NCBI RefSeq assembly: GCF_001305595.1
Contig: NZ_CP012402.1
Coordinates: 517,001-581,000, forward strand
Direction of reading: 5' to 3'
Length of the DNA stretch: 64,000 nucleotides
Source: Azospirillum thiophilum
GTDB taxonomy: Bacteria > Pseudomonadota > Alphaproteobacteria > Azospirillales > Azospirillaceae
The notes beneath the pieces were generated by a model that had not been told where the DNA came from, ran no database searches, and saw only the letters and a list, made by a program, of their open reading frames with translations. Below, piece by piece: positions 41,786 through 51,844 of the stretch. The translations under genes and the position numbers were made by a program. The stretch's first letter is position 1; each line of letters begins with the position of its first letter.

Positions 41786-43027
41786 ATGTTGTTGGCCAAG
41801 ACGCTCCGTGGTGCCGTGTCCTGTCTGGCGGTCGCCGCCGCCCTGTCGGCGGCCACATCCGCCGCGCCCTCGATTGCCGCGGCGGAGACCCCGGTGAAGG
41901 AGGTGAAGATCGGCGTGCTCACCGACATGAGCAGCATCTATTCCGATCTGGTCGGGCCCGGCTCGGTGCTGGCGGCGCAGATGGCGATCGACGACTTCAC
42001 CGCGGCCGAGAAGCCCGGTTTCAAGATCTCCCTGGTGTCGGCCGACCACACCAGCAAGGCCGACGTCGCCTCCAGCATCGCCCGGAAATGGATCGACGAG
42101 CAGGGCGTCAACGTGCTGACCGACGTGGCCGGCGCCTCGGTCACGCTCGCGGTGTCGAACATCGGCGCCGAGAAGAACAGGCTGGTGCTCGCCACCGCGT
42201 CCGGCCAGAACAGCCTGTCCAGCGAGGACTGCAAGCCGACCACCCTGCATTGGAGCTACAACACCCGCGCGGTCGCCGCGACGACGGCCAAGGCGGTCAC
42301 CATGGACGGCGCCAAGACCTGGTATTTCGTGACCGCCGACTATGCCGGCGGCCGTTCGCTGGAGGAGGATGCGACCAAGGGTGTGCTGGCGGCCGGCGGC
42401 AAGGTGCTGGGTTCGGTCAAGCACCCGTTCAACAACAACGATTTCTCTTCCCAGATCCTGATGGGGCAAAGCTCGGGCGCCAAGGCGATCGGCTTCGGCA
42501 ACTCCGGCCCCGACACCATCAATGCGGTCAAGCAGGCCAACGAGTACGGCCTGAACGGCAGCGTCGCCCTGACCCCGCTGCTGCCGATGATCACCGACAT
42601 CGACGCCATGGGGCTGCCGATGGCCAAGGGCATGTACGTCACCGAATCCTTCTACTGGGACCTGAACGACCAGACGCGGGCATGGTCGAAGCGCTTCTTC
42701 GACAAACGGGGCAAGATGCCGACCATGGTGCAGGCCGGTCTCTATTCGGCGGTGAACCACTATCTGAAAGCGGTCAAGGCGGCCGACAGCACCGACACTG
42801 CTCCGGTCCTGAAGGCGATGAAGGAGACGACGATCAGCGACGCGGTGACCAAGCCGTCGCATCTGCGGGCGGACAACATCGTGCTGCGCGACATGTACCT
42901 GTTCAAGGTCAAGGCGCCGTCGGAAAGCAGGCAGCCCTGGGATTATTACACCCTGCTGAAGACCATCCCCGGCGAGGAGGCCTTCGCGCCGCTGTCGGAG
43001 AGCAAGTGCCCGCTGGTGAAGAAGTAG
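41786..43027 (+). CDS. ABC transporter substrate-binding protein (branched-chain/aromatic acid type)
   Basis: 413 aa. Signal peptide about 1-33 (SIAAA), then VKIGVLTDMSSIYSD, the classic start of Peripla_BP_6 proteins, and TADYAGGRSLEEDATKGVLA in lobe 2. No lipobox. Proteins of this family bind branched-chain amino acids or, in catabolic loci, aromatic and alicyclic acids. No permease or ATPase gene accompanies it here; it may share a transporter with the related protein at 63263. Second gene of operon IV, 69 bp after the amidohydrolase, with GGGAGG before its ATG. Confidence 0.93.
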   Translation: MLLAKTLRGAVSCLAVAAALSAATSAAPSIAAAETPVKEVKIGVLTDMSSIYSDLVGPGSVLAAQMAIDDFTAAEKPGFKISLVSADHTSKADVASSIARKWIDEQGVNVLTDVAGASVTLAVSNIGAEKNRLVLATASGQNSLSSEDCKPTTLHWSYNTRAVAATTAKAVTMDGAKTWYFVTADYAGGRSLEEDATKGVLAAGGKVLGSVKHPFNNNDFSSQILMGQSSGAKAIGFGNSGPDTINAVKQANEYGLNGSVALTPLLPMITDIDAMGLPMAKGMYVTESFYWDLNDQTRAWSKRFFDKRGKMPTMVQAGLYSAVNHYLKAVKAADSTDTAPVLKAMKETTISDAVTKPSHLRADNIVLRDMYLFKVKAPSESRQPWDYYTLLKTIPGEEAFAPLSESKCPLVKK

Positions 43028-43085
43028 GGGCGGGTCAGGCTCACGCGACCCCCACCCGACACTCCTCTCCCACGCGAGGATCCCC

Positions 43086-44663
43086 ATGCCATCCCTGCAC
43101 ACCGGCGGCACGGCGGGGCGCCTGATCGCCGACGCCGTCGCCCGCTTCGCCGGCCGCCCGGCCCTGGCCGACCACCGGACGCGCTGGACCTATGCCGAGC
43201 TGGGCGACTGGATCGGCCGCTTCGTCACCCGTTTCCAGGCCCTCGGGCTCGGCAAGGGCAACGGCATCGCCATCCTGACCGGCAACCGGGTGGAGCCCTG
43301 GGCCGCCATCTGCGCGGCCAACATCCTCGGCATCCGCTACACGCCGCTGCACCCGTTGGCCGGCGAGGACGACCACGCCTTCATCCTCGCCGATTGCGAG
43401 GCGCGGGTTCTGATCGTCGACGCCGAACGGTTCGGGCCGCGCGCGCTGGCGATCCGCGCGCGGGTGCCGGCCCTGGAGCATCTCCTGTCCCTCGGTCCGT
43501 TGGGCGGTCCGCTCGACGGCATTCCCGACCTGCTGGAGGAGTTGCCGCGGCTGGAACCGGCCCCGCTCGACCCGCAGGTGGAGGCGGAGGACGTCTCGCT
43601 GCTCTGCTACACCGGTGGCACGACCGGCCGGTCCAAGGGCATCATGCTGCCGCACCGGGCCATCGCGGCGATGGCCTCGACCATCGCCGCCGAATGGGAA
43701 TGGCCGGCAGACCTGCGCTATGCCGCGGTGACGCCGATCAGCCACGCCGGCGGCATCATGCTCTACCCGATCATGCTGATGGGCGGCTCGGCCCGGCTGC
43801 TGCCCGGCTTCGACGGCGCGGAGTTCTGCCGCACGGTGGCGGAGGAGCGCATCACCGCCGCCTTCCTGGTGCCGACCATCGTCAACACGCTGGTGGAGGA
43901 TCCGGCGCTGCTGGCCCGGCACGACCTGTCCTCGCTCGGGCTGATCGTCTACGGCGCGGCGCCGATGGCGCCCGACCTGCTGCGCCGGGCCATCGACGCC
44001 TTCGGCCCGATCTTCCTCCAGCTCTACGGCCAGTCGGAAGCGCCGCAATGCGTCACCACGCTGCGCAGGGTCGATCACGACCTCGGCAGGCCGGAGCGGC
44101 TCGGCTCCTGCGGACGGCCGACCGCGCTGTGCGACGTGAAGCTGTTCGACGCCGATATGCGCGAGGTCGCCGTCGGCGAGCCGGGCGAACTCTGCGTGCG
44201 CGGACCGCTGGTGATGGCCGGCTATTGGCGCAGGCCGGAGCTGACCGAACAGGCCTTCCACGGCGGCTGGCTGCACACCGGCGACGTCGCCAGGCGCGAC
44301 GCCGAGGGCTTCCTGCACATCGTCGACCGCACCAGGGACATGATCATCTCCGGCGGCTTCAACATCTACCCGCGCGAGGTCGAGGATGCGCTGATGGCCC
44401 ATCCGGCGGTGTCGCTGGCCGGGGTGATCGGCATTCCCGATGCCAAATGGGGCGAGGCGGTGAAGGGATTCGTCACCCTGCGTCCCGGCGCCGCGGTGGA
44501 GGCGGCGGAGCTCCAGGCGCATGTGAAGGCGGTGCGCGGCGCACCCTGGTCGCCGAAATCCATCGACATCGTCGCCAGGATGCCGTTGACCGGGCTCGGC
44601 AAGGTGGACCGCAAGGCGCTGCGTGAGCCTTACTGGCGTGACCGGACACGCGGAGTGAACTGA
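43086..44663 (+). CDS. Acyl-CoA synthetase (AMP-forming)
   Basis: 525 aa. Full set of adenylate-forming motifs: LLCYTGGTTGRSKGIMLPH, LYGQSEAPQC, HTGDVARRDAEGFLHIVDRT, MIISGGFNIYPREVEDAL and the catalytic lysine in GLGKVDRKALRE. The pattern resembles long-chain or aryl/alicyclic acid ligases. In operon IV after the binding protein, so it would activate the imported acid. The MaoC gene follows after 18 bp. Confidence 0.93.
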   Translation: MPSLHTGGTAGRLIADAVARFAGRPALADHRTRWTYAELGDWIGRFVTRFQALGLGKGNGIAILTGNRVEPWAAICAANILGIRYTPLHPLAGEDDHAFILADCEARVLIVDAERFGPRALAIRARVPALEHLLSLGPLGGPLDGIPDLLEELPRLEPAPLDPQVEAEDVSLLCYTGGTTGRSKGIMLPHRAIAAMASTIAAEWEWPADLRYAAVTPISHAGGIMLYPIMLMGGSARLLPGFDGAEFCRTVAEERITAAFLVPTIVNTLVEDPALLARHDLSSLGLIVYGAAPMAPDLLRRAIDAFGPIFLQLYGQSEAPQCVTTLRRVDHDLGRPERLGSCGRPTALCDVKLFDADMREVAVGEPGELCVRGPLVMAGYWRRPELTEQAFHGGWLHTGDVARRDAEGFLHIVDRTRDMIISGGFNIYPREVEDALMAHPAVSLAGVIGIPDAKWGEAVKGFVTLRPGAAVEAAELQAHVKAVRGAPWSPKSIDIVARMPLTGLGKVDRKALREPYWRDRTRGVN

Positions 44664-44681
44664 ACCGGAATGGAGCGGGCC

Positions 44682-45554
44682 ATGCTGGACCATGCGGCGA
44701 TCATGGAACTGCGGACGCGGGACGCGACGTCCTGGAGCGAACGCGACGCGATGCTCTACGCGCTGGGCGTCGGGATGGGGGCCGACCCGGTGGCCAATTC
44801 GGTGGACCAACGTGAATTGCCCTTCGTCCACGAGCGCGGCCTGAAGCTGCTGCCGACCTTCGCGATCGTACCGACCTTTGCCGGCGGGCCGCTGTTGCTG
44901 ATCGGGCTCGACACCCGCACCCTGCTGCACGGCGAGCAGGCCGTCACCCTGCACCGGCCGATGCCGCCGAGCGGCACGGGCACCGTCGAGGGGCGCATGC
45001 TCGGTGCCTGGGACAAGGGGGTGGGGAAGGGCGCGGTCTTCGCCCAGGAGAAGATCCTGCGCCTCGACGGCGATCCCGAGCCGCTGGCGACCGTTGTCAC
45101 CACCGCCTTCGGCCGGGCGGAAGGAGGCTTCGGCGGCCCGGCCGACGGCCAGCCGGCGCCGCACCAGGTTCCCGGCCGCGCACCCGACCTGTCGCTGGAC
45201 CTGCCGACCACGCCGTCGCAGGCGCTGCTCTACCGGCTTTCCGGCGACCTCAACCCACTGCACGCCGACCCGGAGGCGGCGCGCGCGGCCGGCTTCCCGC
45301 GCCCGATCCTGCATGGGCTCTGCACATACGCAATCACCGCCCGCGCGGTGCTCGCCGCCTGCTGCGATTACCGGCCGGAGCGCATGCTCCACCATCAGGC
45401 GCGCTTCTCCGCCCCGGTCTTCCCGGGCGAGACGATCACCGTCGATCTCTGGGTCGAAGGCGACGCGGTGTCCTTCCAGGCGCGGGTCACGGCGCGGGAC
45501 GCCGTGGTGGTCCGGAACGGCCTGAGCCGGCTGCGGGGGGAGGCCGTGCGATGA
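44682..45554 (+). CDS. MaoC-type (R)-hydratase 2-like enoyl-CoA hydratase
   Basis: 290 aa from the ATG at 44682, chosen for GGAG 6 nt upstream; ATG 44670 is in the same frame. Double hot-dog plan of MFE-2 hydratase 2: N-terminal non-catalytic half, C-terminal half with the motif YRLSGDLNPLHADPEAARAA, D189 and H194 being the catalytic pair, then ILHGLCTYA. It should hydrate a 2-enoyl-CoA to the (R)-3-hydroxy product, typical for methyl-branched and sterol side-chain oxidation. Overlaps the next gene by ATGA. Confidence 0.92.
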   Translation: MLDHAAIMELRTRDATSWSERDAMLYALGVGMGADPVANSVDQRELPFVHERGLKLLPTFAIVPTFAGGPLLLIGLDTRTLLHGEQAVTLHRPMPPSGTGTVEGRMLGAWDKGVGKGAVFAQEKILRLDGDPEPLATVVTTAFGRAEGGFGGPADGQPAPHQVPGRAPDLSLDLPTTPSQALLYRLSGDLNPLHADPEAARAAGFPRPILHGLCTYAITARAVLAACCDYRPERMLHHQARFSAPVFPGETITVDLWVEGDAVSFQARVTARDAVVVRNGLSRLRGEAVR

Positions 45555-46588
45555 AGGCGCTGCACTGCCTGTCCTACGGCGAGCCGCCCGAACTGCGCAT
45601 CGCCGACGTTGCGGAACCGGAACCCGGCCCCGGCGAGGCGCTGATCGCCGTCGAGGCGGTCGGGATCGGCGGCTTCGACGCGGTGCTGCTGGGCGGGCGC
45701 TACCAGGAACGCCCGGAACCGCCCTTCATTCCGGGCCGCGAACTGGCCGGGCGGGTGCTGGCGGTGGGGGAGGGCGGCGACCCGGCGCTGGTCGCCGTCC
45801 GGGTCGCCGCCATCGCCTTCGGGGGTGCCCTGGCCGAGCGCGCGGTGGCGCGCTGCGACCATTGCATGGCGACGCCGCCGGGCATGGATGCCGCCACCGC
45901 CGCCTCGATCCTCAGCGCCTATGCGACCAGCCTCTACGCGCTGGAGAGCTGCGGGCGGATGCGGGCCGGCGAGACGGTGCTGGTGCTGGGCGGTGCCGGA
46001 ACGGTCGGGGCGGCGGCCATCGACATCGCGCGGGGGCTCGGCGGCCGGGTGGTCGCGGCGGCCTCCTCGCCGGAGAAGCTGGAGTTCTGCCGGGCGCGCG
46101 GTGCCGAACTGGCGGTCGATTACGGCGATCCCGACTGGCGCCGCGCGATGACGGAGCGGTTGGGCGGCGGCGTCGATCTGGTGCTCGACCCGGTGGGTGG
46201 CACCCTGTCCGAACCCGCCTTCCGCAGCCTCGCCCCCGGCGGGCGCCATCTGGTCGTCGGATTTGCCGCCGGAGAGATCCCGCGCATCCCCCTCAACCTG
46301 CCGCTCCTGAAGCGGGCGAGCATCGTCGGCGTCGATTGGGGCGGCTTCATGCGGACCGAGCCGGCGGCCAACCGGACGCTGCTGGCGCGCCTGCGCGCGC
46401 TGTTCGACAGCGGCGCGCTGCGGCCCGAGCGGCCCGCCATCCATCCGCTCTCCGCGCTGGTCCCGCTGCTGGACGATTTCCGCAACCGGCGCAGCGTGGG
46501 CAAGCCGGTCATCCGGCCCGATTTCGGGACCGCCGCGCCGGCGCCGGGCATGGAGGAGCATTGGGCGGAGCAATTGGGGGAGCAGTAG
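45551..46588 (+). CDS. MDR-family NAD(P)H dehydrogenase/quinone oxidoreductase
   Basis: 345 aa, start overlapping the MaoC stop (ATGA). GroES-like N-terminal half, then the nucleotide loop [20 protein letters not shown] and [20 protein letters not shown]. Zinc-binding cysteines are absent, so it belongs to the quinone-reductase/enoyl-reductase branch. It could reduce an enoyl-CoA or an enone of the degraded compound. In operon IV before the racemase. Confidence 0.9.
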   Translation: MKALHCLSYGEPPELRIADVAEPEPGPGEALIAVEAVGIGGFDAVLLGGRYQERPEPPFIPGRELAGRVLAVGEGGDPALVAVRVAAIAFGGALAERAVARCDHCMATPPGMDAATAASILSAYATSLYALESCGRMRAGETVLVLGGAGTVGAAAIDIARGLGGRVVAAASSPEKLEFCRARGAELAVDYGDPDWRRAMTERLGGGVDLVLDPVGGTLSEPAFRSLAPGGRHLVVGFAAGEIPRIPLNLPLLKRASIVGVDWGGFMRTEPAANRTLLARLRALFDSGALRPERPAIHPLSALVPLLDDFRNRRSVGKPVIRPDFGTAAPAPGMEEHWAEQLGEQ

Positions 46589-46601
46589 TGTGGAGCAGGG
46601 C

Positions 46602-47735
46602 ATGAGCGAGACTGAAACGCCGACGGGGCCGCTGGCCGGCCTGCGCGTCATCGAGATCGCAGGCATCGGGCCCGGTCCCTTCTGCGCCATGATGCTGTCG
46701 GACATGGGGGCGGAGGTCATCCGCATCGACCGCGCCTCGCCGCCCGACCAGGGCATCGACATTCCGGTCCTCAGCAACGTCACCAACCGCGGCCGGCGCT
46801 CGGTGGTGCTCGATCTCAAGAGTCCGGAGGGGGTGGCGACGCTGAAGCGGCTTGCCGTCCGGGCCGACGCCCTGATCGAAGGCTTCCGGCCCGGCGTGAT
46901 GGAACGGCTCGGCCTCGGTCCGGAGGAGCTGCTGGCCGTCAACCCGCGGCTGGTCTATGGCCGGATCACCGGCTGGGGCCAGGAGGGGCCGCTGGCCAAG
47001 GCTGCCGGGCACGACCTGAACTACATCGCGCTCAGCGGCATGCTGCACGCCATCGGCCCGGCCGACCGGCCGCTGCCGCCGCTGAACCTGATCGGCGATT
47101 ATGGCGGCGGTGCCATGTATCTCGCCTTCGGCATCGTCTGCGCCCTGCTCGAACGGAGCCGGTCGGGGCGGGGACAGGTGGTCGATGCGGCGATGGTCGA
47201 CGGCGCGGCCTCGCTGGGTGCGGCGCTCTACGGGTTGCTGCACGCAGGGCTTTGGCAGGATCGGCGTGCGGGAAACCTGCTCGACGGCGGCGTGCCGTGG
47301 TACGACAGCTACGAGACCAGCGATGGCAAGCACATCGCCATCGGGCCGCTGGAGCCGCGCTTCTACGACATGATGCTGGATCTCCTCGGCCTGACCGACG
47401 AGGCGTTGCGTGACCGCGGCGAGGCCAACCGGGGCCGCCTGCGCGCGGCCTTCACGGATGTCTTCCGAACGCGGACGCGCGACGAATGGTGCGCGCTGCT
47501 GGAGGGGACCGACGTCTGCTTCGCTCCCGTCCTGTCGATGGCCGAGGCGCCTCGCCATCCCCATGCGGTTGCGCGCGGCGGCTTCGTCGATGTCGGCGGC
47601 GTGGTGCAGCCGGCCCCGGCGCCGCGCTTCAGCCGCAGCAGGCCGGCGGTCCAGGGACCGCCGGCGGCACCCGGGGAACACACGCGGGAGGTGCTGGCCG
47701 ATTGGGGGCTGTCCGCCGGGGACGGGCCGTGGTGA
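46602..47735 (+). CDS. Alpha-methylacyl-CoA racemase (class III CoA-transferase fold)
   Basis: 377 aa from the ATG at 46602 (GGAG 6 nt upstream; a GTG at 46590 is weaker). Family start [20 protein letters not shown], catalytic H137 in [12 protein letters not shown]166 in [16 protein letters not shown], and [12 protein letters not shown] and [15 protein letters not shown], all as in characterised AMACR/MCR enzymes. It interconverts (2R)- and (2S)-2-methylacyl-CoA so that a stereospecific acyl-CoA dehydrogenase can act. This strongly suggests a methyl-branched substrate. Last gene of operon IV. Confidence 0.93.
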   Translation: MSETETPTGPLAGLRVIEIAGIGPGPFCAMMLSDMGAEVIRIDRASPPDQGIDIPVLSNVTNRGRRSVVLDLKSPEGVATLKRLAVRADALIEGFRPGVMERLGLGPEELLAVNPRLVYGRITGWGQEGPLAKAAGHDLNYIALSGMLHAIGPADRPLPPLNLIGDYGGGAMYLAFGIVCALLERSRSGRGQVVDAAMVDGAASLGAALYGLLHAGLWQDRRAGNLLDGGVPWYDSYETSDGKHIAIGPLEPRFYDMMLDLLGLTDEALRDRGEANRGRLRAAFTDVFRTRTRDEWCALLEGTDVCFAPVLSMAEAPRHPHAVARGGFVDVGGVVQPAPAPRFSRSRPAVQGPPAAPGEHTREVLADWGLSAGDGPW

Positions 47736-47763
47736 GCGTGTGCCGATAGGCGTGGGGATTCCG

Positions 47764-47788
47764 GACGGGCGGGCGGCCCCGGCCCGTC
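47764..47788. terminator. Possible bidirectional hairpin between convergent operons
   Basis: GACGGGC-N11-GCCCGTC (47764-47770, 47782-47788) sits between the racemase stop and the thiolase stop and overlaps the latter. No T-run is present, so the terminator role is only positional. Confidence 0.25.
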
Positions 47789-48989
47789 ACACCCGTTCGA
47801 TGATGGTGGCGATGCCCTGGCCGACGCCGACGCACATGGTGCAGAGCGCCCGGTTGAGGCGGGTCTCCTCCAGCTCGTGCAGGGCGGTCAGGATCAGCCG
47901 CGCCCCCGAGGCGCCGAGCGGGTGCCCCAGCGCGATGGCGCCGCCGTTGGGGTTGACCTGCGCCCCGTCGTCGGGCAGGCCGAGCTGCCGCAGGACGGCC
48001 AGTCCCTGGGCGGCGAACGCCTCGTTCAGCTCCACCACGTCGAGGTCGGCGACCGTCAGGCCCTGGCGGTCGAGCAGCTTGCGCACCGCCGGCACCGGGC
48101 CGATGCCCATCACCCGCGGCGCCACCCCCGCCGTCGCCATCCCGGTCACCCGCGCCCGCGGCGTCAGGCCGTAGCGCTTGACCGCAGCCTCGGACGCCAG
48201 CAGCAGCGCCACCGCCCCGTCATTGACGCCGGACGCGTTGCCGGCTGTCACCGTGCCGCCCGGCCGGACCACCGGCTTCAACGCGGCCAGCGCGTCGGCC
48301 GTGGTGTCGGGGCGGGGATGCTCGTCGGTGTCGACGAGGGTATCGCCCTTCCGGCCCTTGACGGTCACCGGGGCGATCTCGCACCGGAAGCGTCCGGCGG
48401 CGAGCGCCCGGCCGGCGCGCTGCTGGCTGCGCAGGGCGAAGGCGTCCTGGTCGGCCCGGCCGATCCCCCAATCCTCCGCCACGTTCTCCGCCGTCTCCGG
48501 CATGGAATCGACGCCGTAGGCCGCCTTCATCGCCGGGTTGACGAAGCGCCAGCCGATGGTGGTGTCGAAGATCGCGGCGTTGCGGGAGAAGGCGCTGTCG
48601 GCCTTGCCCATCACGAAGGGGGCGCGGCTCATGCTCTCGACGCCGCCGGCCAGGATCAGGTCGGCCTGTCCGGACTGGATGGCGCGGGCGGCGATGCCGA
48701 CGGCGTCCATGCCGGATCCGCACAGGCGGTTGACCGTGGTGCCGGGCACCTCGACCGGCAGGCCCGCCAGCAGCGCCGCCATGCGGGCGACGTTGCGGTT
48801 GTCCTCGCCTGCCTGGTTGGCACAGCCGAGGATCACCTCGTCCAGCCGCGCCCAGTCGACGGCCGGGTTGCGCTCCATCAGGGCGCGGATCGGCACGGCG
48901 GCGAGATCGTCGGCGCGCACCGACGCGAGCGCCCCGCCATAGCGGCCGAAGGGGGTGCGCAGGCCATCGCAGAGGTAGGCGGCGGTCAT
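47787..48989 (-). CDS. Beta-ketoadipyl-CoA/acetyl-CoA thiolase (PcaF-like)
   Basis: 400 aa from the ATG at 48989, the usual PcaF length. Nucleophile in [37 protein letters not shown] and [12 protein letters not shown], which are typical of PcaF/PaaJ thiolases, then [17 protein letters not shown] and [12 protein letters not shown]. Those enzymes cleave 3-oxoadipyl-CoA to succinyl-CoA and acetyl-CoA; here a 3-oxo-dicarboxyl-CoA (for example from ring-opened pimeloyl-type intermediates) is equally plausible. Start overlaps the dehydrogenase stop (ATGA). Last gene of operon V. Confidence 0.93.
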   Translation of the reverse strand: MTAAYLCDGLRTPFGRYGGALASVRADDLAAVPIRALMERNPAVDWARLDEVILGCANQAGEDNRNVARMAALLAGLPVEVPGTTVNRLCGSGMDAVGIAARAIQSGQADLILAGGVESMSRAPFVMGKADSAFSRNAAIFDTTIGWRFVNPAMKAAYGVDSMPETAENVAEDWGIGRADQDAFALRSQQRAGRALAAGRFRCEIAPVTVKGRKGDTLVDTDEHPRPDTTADALAALKPVVRPGGTVTAGNASGVNDGAVALLLASEAAVKRYGLTPRARVTGMATAGVAPRVMGIGPVPAVRKLLDRQGLTVADLDVVELNEAFAAQGLAVLRQLGLPDDGAQVNPNGGAIALGHPLGASGARLILTALHELEETRLNRALCTMCVGVGQGIATIIERV

Positions 48990-50572
48990 CACTGTTCCTT
49001 TTCGTTCAGCAGGGGAACGCCCGCCAGCGCGCAGCGGCGGAGCAGGGGGGAGGCGCGGTAGCGGTCCTCGCCGTAGGTGCGGGCGAGATTGTCCAGTGTG
49101 CATAGGACGAAAGCCGCGCCGACGCGGTCGCCCCAGGCGAGCGGCCCGATGGGGTAATTGACGCCCCTGGTCATGGCGAGGTCGATGGCATGCGCGTCGG
49201 CGACCCCTTGGTTGAGCGCGTCGGCGGCCTCGTTGACCAGCATGGCGACGGTGCGGGCGACGATCATGCCCGGCACATCGTCGATCAGGGCGACGCTCAT
49301 CCCCAGCGCCTGGAACAGCCGGACGGCGGCGGCGGTCGCGGCGGCGGAGGTCTGGCGGGCCGGGGCCAGGGCGATGGTTCCCGCCTTTGCCCAGTCGAGC
49401 GCCCAGTCGAACAGCACGAGTTGCCCGCCGCTCTCCGCCGCGCGCTCGGTGGCGAGCCGCCCGTCGGTAGGCGCCAGCGTGACGCCGCCGAGGCGCAGCA
49501 GGCCGGGGCCGGCGGTTTGCTCGGCAGCACTCTCCACGGCGATGCCCGCGGCGCGGATGCGGTCGAGCAGAGGTGCCGCGAAGCCCAGCGAGCCTGCCAC
49601 CGTTACCGAAGCGGGCAGCGGAACCGATGCGGCGGGCGCGAAGCCGGGATCGGGGGCGGCGGCGCCGGGCCGGTGGTCGTAGAAGCCGCGCCCGGACTTG
49701 CGTCCGAGCCAGCCGGCCTCCACCAGTTCGCGCTGGACCGGCGAGGGCTGGAAGCGCGGGTCGTTGTGGAAGGCGTCCCACACGGACCGGGTGACGGCGT
49801 AGTTCACGTCGTGGCCGATCAGGTCCATCAGCTCGCACGGGCCCATGCGGAAACCGCCGCAGCCGCGCATCACCGCATCCAGTGCCGCCGGGACGGCTGC
49901 CCTCTCCGCCAGCACGCGCAGCGCCTCGGCGTAGAAGGGGCGGGCGACCCGGTTGACGATGAAGCCGGGGGTGGAGCGGGCGAGCACCGGGATCTTGCCC
50001 CAGGCGGCGGCGGTGGCGAGCAGCCGGTCGGCGATGGCGGGATCGGTGGCGCGGCCGCGGACGACCTCGACCAGCGCCATCAGCGGGGCGGGGTTGAAGA
50101 AATGCAGGCCGGCCAGCCGCTCCGGGCGGGCCAGCGGGGCGCCGACGGATTCGATGGAGAGGGAGGAGGTGTTGGTGGCGAGGATGCAGTCGTCCGGCAC
50201 CACGTCCTCCAATGCGGTGAACAGGGCGCGCTTGGCCGCCGGATCCTCGACGATCGCCTCGACGACCAGACCGGCGCCGGCGAGCGCCGCGAGGTCGTCG
50301 CAGGTGCGGATGCGGTCGAGAATGGCGCCGCGGCCCGCCTCGTCGAGGCTGCCCTTGGCGACCATGCGCGCAAGGTTGGCGGCGATGGCCTCCAGGCCGC
50401 GTCCGGCGGCGCCGGCGATGCTGTCGAACAGCAGGACCGGGTGACCGGCCACAGCCGCCACCTGGGCGATGCCGCTTCCCATCGTCCCGGCCCCGACGAC
50501 GGCCACGACCCTGTCCTTCGGCAGGGCCTCGGCCCCGTTTCCCGCTTTGCCGCTCACTGCTGCCTCTCCCAT
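48989..50572 (-). CDS. 3-hydroxyacyl-CoA dehydrogenase, two-C-domain type (PaaH-like)
   Basis: 527 aa. Rossmann motif [20 protein letters not shown] at about 22-41, catalytic [19 protein letters not shown], a first C-terminal domain with [20 protein letters not shown] and a second one with [20 protein letters not shown]. This duplicated layout is that of PaaH/PaaC, which acts on 3-hydroxyadipyl-CoA, and pairs well with the PcaF-like thiolase it overlaps (ATGA). Substrates with a second carboxylate are likely. Confidence 0.92.
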   Translation of the reverse strand: MGEAAVSGKAGNGAEALPKDRVVAVVGAGTMGSGIAQVAAVAGHPVLLFDSIAGAAGRGLEAIAANLARMVAKGSLDEAGRGAILDRIRTCDDLAALAGAGLVVEAIVEDPAAKRALFTALEDVVPDDCILATNTSSLSIESVGAPLARPERLAGLHFFNPAPLMALVEVVRGRATDPAIADRLLATAAAWGKIPVLARSTPGFIVNRVARPFYAEALRVLAERAAVPAALDAVMRGCGGFRMGPCELMDLIGHDVNYAVTRSVWDAFHNDPRFQPSPVQRELVEAGWLGRKSGRGFYDHRPGAAAPDPGFAPAASVPLPASVTVAGSLGFAAPLLDRIRAAGIAVESAAEQTAGPGLLRLGGVTLAPTDGRLATERAAESGGQLVLFDWALDWAKAGTIALAPARQTSAAATAAAVRLFQALGMSVALIDDVPGMIVARTVAMLVNEAADALNQGVADAHAIDLAMTRGVNYPIGPLAWGDRVGAAFVLCTLDNLARTYGEDRYRASPLLRRCALAGVPLLNEKEQ

Positions 50573-50631
50573 TGCATTCCGTCTCTTGAAAAGCCCCCTC
50601 CTTCACCGGGACGGGCGGGGCCGGCGTCCGG

Positions 50632-51618
50632 TCACACCCGCAGCACGACCTTGCCGGTGACCTTGCCCTCGCGCACCAGACCAAGCGCCTGGGCGTAGTC
50701 CTCGAAGGCGAAGCTCTTCATCACCTTCGGGCGGATGGCTCCGGCGGTGTAGAGGTCGAACAGCTCGGTCTGCACGCGGCGCACCCAGTCGGGGGTGCGG
50801 TCGCGGTAGTCGCTCCATTGCAGGCCGCTGACATGGATGTTCTTGACCAGCAGGTAGTTGACCTTCACTTCCGGGATCGTGCCGCTGACGAAGCCGATCA
50901 CCACCATGCGGCCGCGCCACGCCATCGACCGCAAGGCCGCGGTGAACGCCTCGCCGCCGACCGGGTCGAGCACCACGTCGACGCCGTGGCCGCCGGTGAT
51001 TTCCCTGATGCGGTCGCGGAGCGCGTTGCGCAGGTCGGGCATCGACAGGTCGACGGTGTGGTCGGCGCCGTTCTCGCGCGCGATGGCGGCCTGGTCCTCG
51101 CCGATCACCCCGGCGATCACCGTGGCGCCGAGGCCCTTGGCGATCTGCACGGCGGCCAGGCCGACGCCGCCGGCCGCCCCGTTGACCAGCACGATCTCAC
51201 CGGTCCGGTACATCCCGCGCTCGACCAGCGCGAAATGCGCGGTCTGGTAGGCGAGGCCCATCGCCGCCGCCTCGTCGAAGGACAGGGCGTCCGGCAGGAC
51301 GAAGCACTGGTCGGCCGGGACGGTGATCTCCTCGGCATAGGCGCCGTATTCGAGCTGGCAGACCACGCGGTCGCCGGGCTTGCAGGTGTCGACGTCCGCA
51401 CCGACCGCCAGCACCACGCCGGCCGCGTCCTTGCCTGGGCTGAAGGGCGGCTTGGCGAGGATCTGGTATTTGCCGTCGATGACCAGCAGGTCCGGGTAGT
51501 TCACGCCGATCGACCTGACGGAGACCAGCACCTCGTTCGGCCCGGCTTGCGGCGTCGGGCGTTCCTCAATGGCCATGCCGTCCGGCTCGCCGAACTGGCG
51601 GATGGTGATCGCTCTCAT
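50632..51618 (-). CDS. NADPH:quinone oxidoreductase (MDR superfamily)
   Basis: 328 aa. [20 protein letters not shown] start, GroES-like half without structural zinc cysteines, nucleotide loop [20 protein letters not shown] and [20 protein letters not shown]. The family reduces quinones or enoyl compounds. It lies 59 bp upstream of the PaaH-like gene, downstream of the multi-hairpin element, and may belong to operon V or start a sub-operon. The exact substrate is open. Confidence 0.92.
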   Translation of the reverse strand: MRAITIRQFGEPDGMAIEERPTPQAGPNEVLVSVRSIGVNYPDLLVIDGKYQILAKPPFSPGKDAAGVVLAVGADVDTCKPGDRVVCQLEYGAYAEEITVPADQCFVLPDALSFDEAAAMGLAYQTAHFALVERGMYRTGEIVLVNGAAGGVGLAAVQIAKGLGATVIAGVIGEDQAAIARENGADHTVDLSMPDLRNALRDRIREITGGHGVDVVLDPVGGEAFTAALRSMAWRGRMVVIGFVSGTIPEVKVNYLLVKNIHVSGLQWSDYRDRTPDWVRRVQTELFDLYTAGAIRPKVMKSFAFEDYAQALGLVREGKVTGKVVLRV

Positions 51619-51655
51619 TTCGGTCTTTCTTTTGTGCGGGGTTCGGCCACGGTTG

Positions 51656-51822
51656 CCCCCACCCCATCCCTCCCCCGTTCTCGGCGGACCTATGGTCCGC
51701 CTGTCGCGTCAGCACAAAGGGGAGCTTTGTGCGAGAGCAGTGCGGGAGAGGGGGCAGGAGCTTCGGGGGGAGCCGGCGGCAGTCCCCTCTCCCGCGTGAG
51801 CGGGGGAGGGATAGGGAGGGGG
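51656..51822. repeat. Cloverleaf-like palindromic element inside operon V
   Basis: Outer arms of 22 nt (51656-51677 and 51801-51822) pair with two mismatches and enclose three hairpins: GGCGGACC-TAT-GGTCCGCC (51683-51701), GCACAAAG-N5-CTTTGTGC (51712-51732), and 12-bp perfect arms GCGGGAGAGGGG/CCCCTCTCCCGC (51742-51753, 51784-51795). The element fills the 226-bp gap between two genes. It resembles an interspersed repeat or a processing/attenuation structure. A short relative is at 55705-55730. Confidence 0.75.
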
Positions 51823-51844
51823 CGCTAACTGGAGGGGGCAGGCG

